DNA of 5,219 bases from an uncultured Bacilli bacterium. Lineage in GTDB: Bacteria > Bacillota_I > Bacilli_A > RF39 > UBA660. Under the pieces are notes generated by a model. The model did not search any database. It saw only the letters and a list, made by a program, of their open reading frames with translations, and had not been told where the DNA came from. Each line of letters starts with the position of its first letter. Positions within the stretch are counted from its first letter, which is position 1. The translations under genes were made by a program, and so were the position numbers. Below, piece by piece: positions 4,973-5,219 of this stretch. Location of the stretch: NCBI GenBank assembly GCA_910577075.1, contig CAJTKV010000073.1:1-5219 (forward strand). The letters run 5' to 3'.

Positions 4973-5219
4973 TTTAATTTAATTATTATTATACTAATAA
5001 TTACAAGTATAAATATAGGCACAGAATAAATCCATACATAATAATTTTTAACAATATTATATCCTATAGTAGTATTTTTAAATAGACTCATAGATACAAA
5101 AAGGGATAATATTATAAATAAATAATATATTACATTATAATTTTTCTTTTTTAATTTTTTATGTTCTAGGTATTTTCTTAAAAATAATAAACTCATAACA
5201 GCACTCATAAATAAACTAA
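4957..5219 (-). CDS. Unknown membrane protein, C-terminal part
   Basis: I do not recognise the family. The reading frame is still open at the right edge, and the first ATG (5208) has no ribosome binding site in the visible sequence, so the N-terminus probably lies beyond the window. The visible 87 residues contain a hydrophobic N-terminal stretch, a basic loop (RKYLEHKKLKKKNY), a membrane helix (VIYYLFIILSLFVSMSLF), a short external loop with NTTIGYNIVKNYY, a final helix (VPIFILVIISIIII) and a basic tail KLKKNKN. The Lys-rich loop and tail suggest both face the cytoplasm. It is convergent with ogg and shares its terminator. Confidence 0.55.
   Translation of the reverse strand, partial: SLFMSAVMSLLFLRKYLEHKKLKKKNYNVIYYLFIILSLFVSMSLFKNTTIGYNIVKNYYVWIYSVPIFILVIISIIIIKLKKNKN

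Noticed and set aside
1..5219. CRISPR array, tRNA or rRNA genes, riboswitch
   Set aside because: I found no regular spaced repeats, no cloverleaf and no recognisable rRNA or aptamer core on either strand.

Overview
The window is strongly AT-rich, uses TGG for Trp and TGA only as a stop, carries AGGAGG-type ribosome binding sites, and has relatives of clostridial families (UPF0316, bacterial Ogg). This points to a low-GC Firmicute, most likely a Clostridium-like organism. The assignment is by inspection, not by database search.

Layout. Positions 1-462 hold the C-terminal end of a phage tail-fibre-like protein, broken by two compensating single-base indels in homopolymers. A promoter (492-520) and an unrecognised basic 92-residue protein (588-866) follow. 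From about 870 to about 2350 lies an IS110-family insertion sequence on the minus strand. It has an intact DEDD-plus-serine recombinase (977-2137) and, upstream of it, a ~170-nt non-coding region that folds into two stem-loops with large asymmetric internal loops, as expected for an IS110 bridge RNA. One internal loop carries a 9-mer identical to the Shine-Dalgarno-containing flank at 864-872, so the guide/target pair may be readable in this window.

To the right is a compact set of housekeeping genes: a ZIP-family metal transporter (2430-3161, +), a UPF0316 membrane protein (3185-3703, -), a small acidic protein with 12 cysteines in a five-unit repeat (3771-4019, -), an 8-oxoguanine DNA glycosylase (4103-4955, +), and the end of an unknown membrane protein (4957-5219, -). 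The convergent pairs share bidirectional terminators that overlap stop codons.

The glycosylase is broken in an informative way. A 63-bp sequence sits between two perfect 16-bp direct copies of gene sequence, and removing one 79-bp unit restores a single 257-residue frame with the catalytic Lys and Asp correctly spaced. It also seems to lack the N-terminal GQ-FRW segment of the family.

Main points for follow-up: the bridge RNA with its candidate Shine-Dalgarno target, the 63-bp insertion with a 16-bp duplication, the Cys-repeat protein, and the altered metal-site motif of the ZIP protein.
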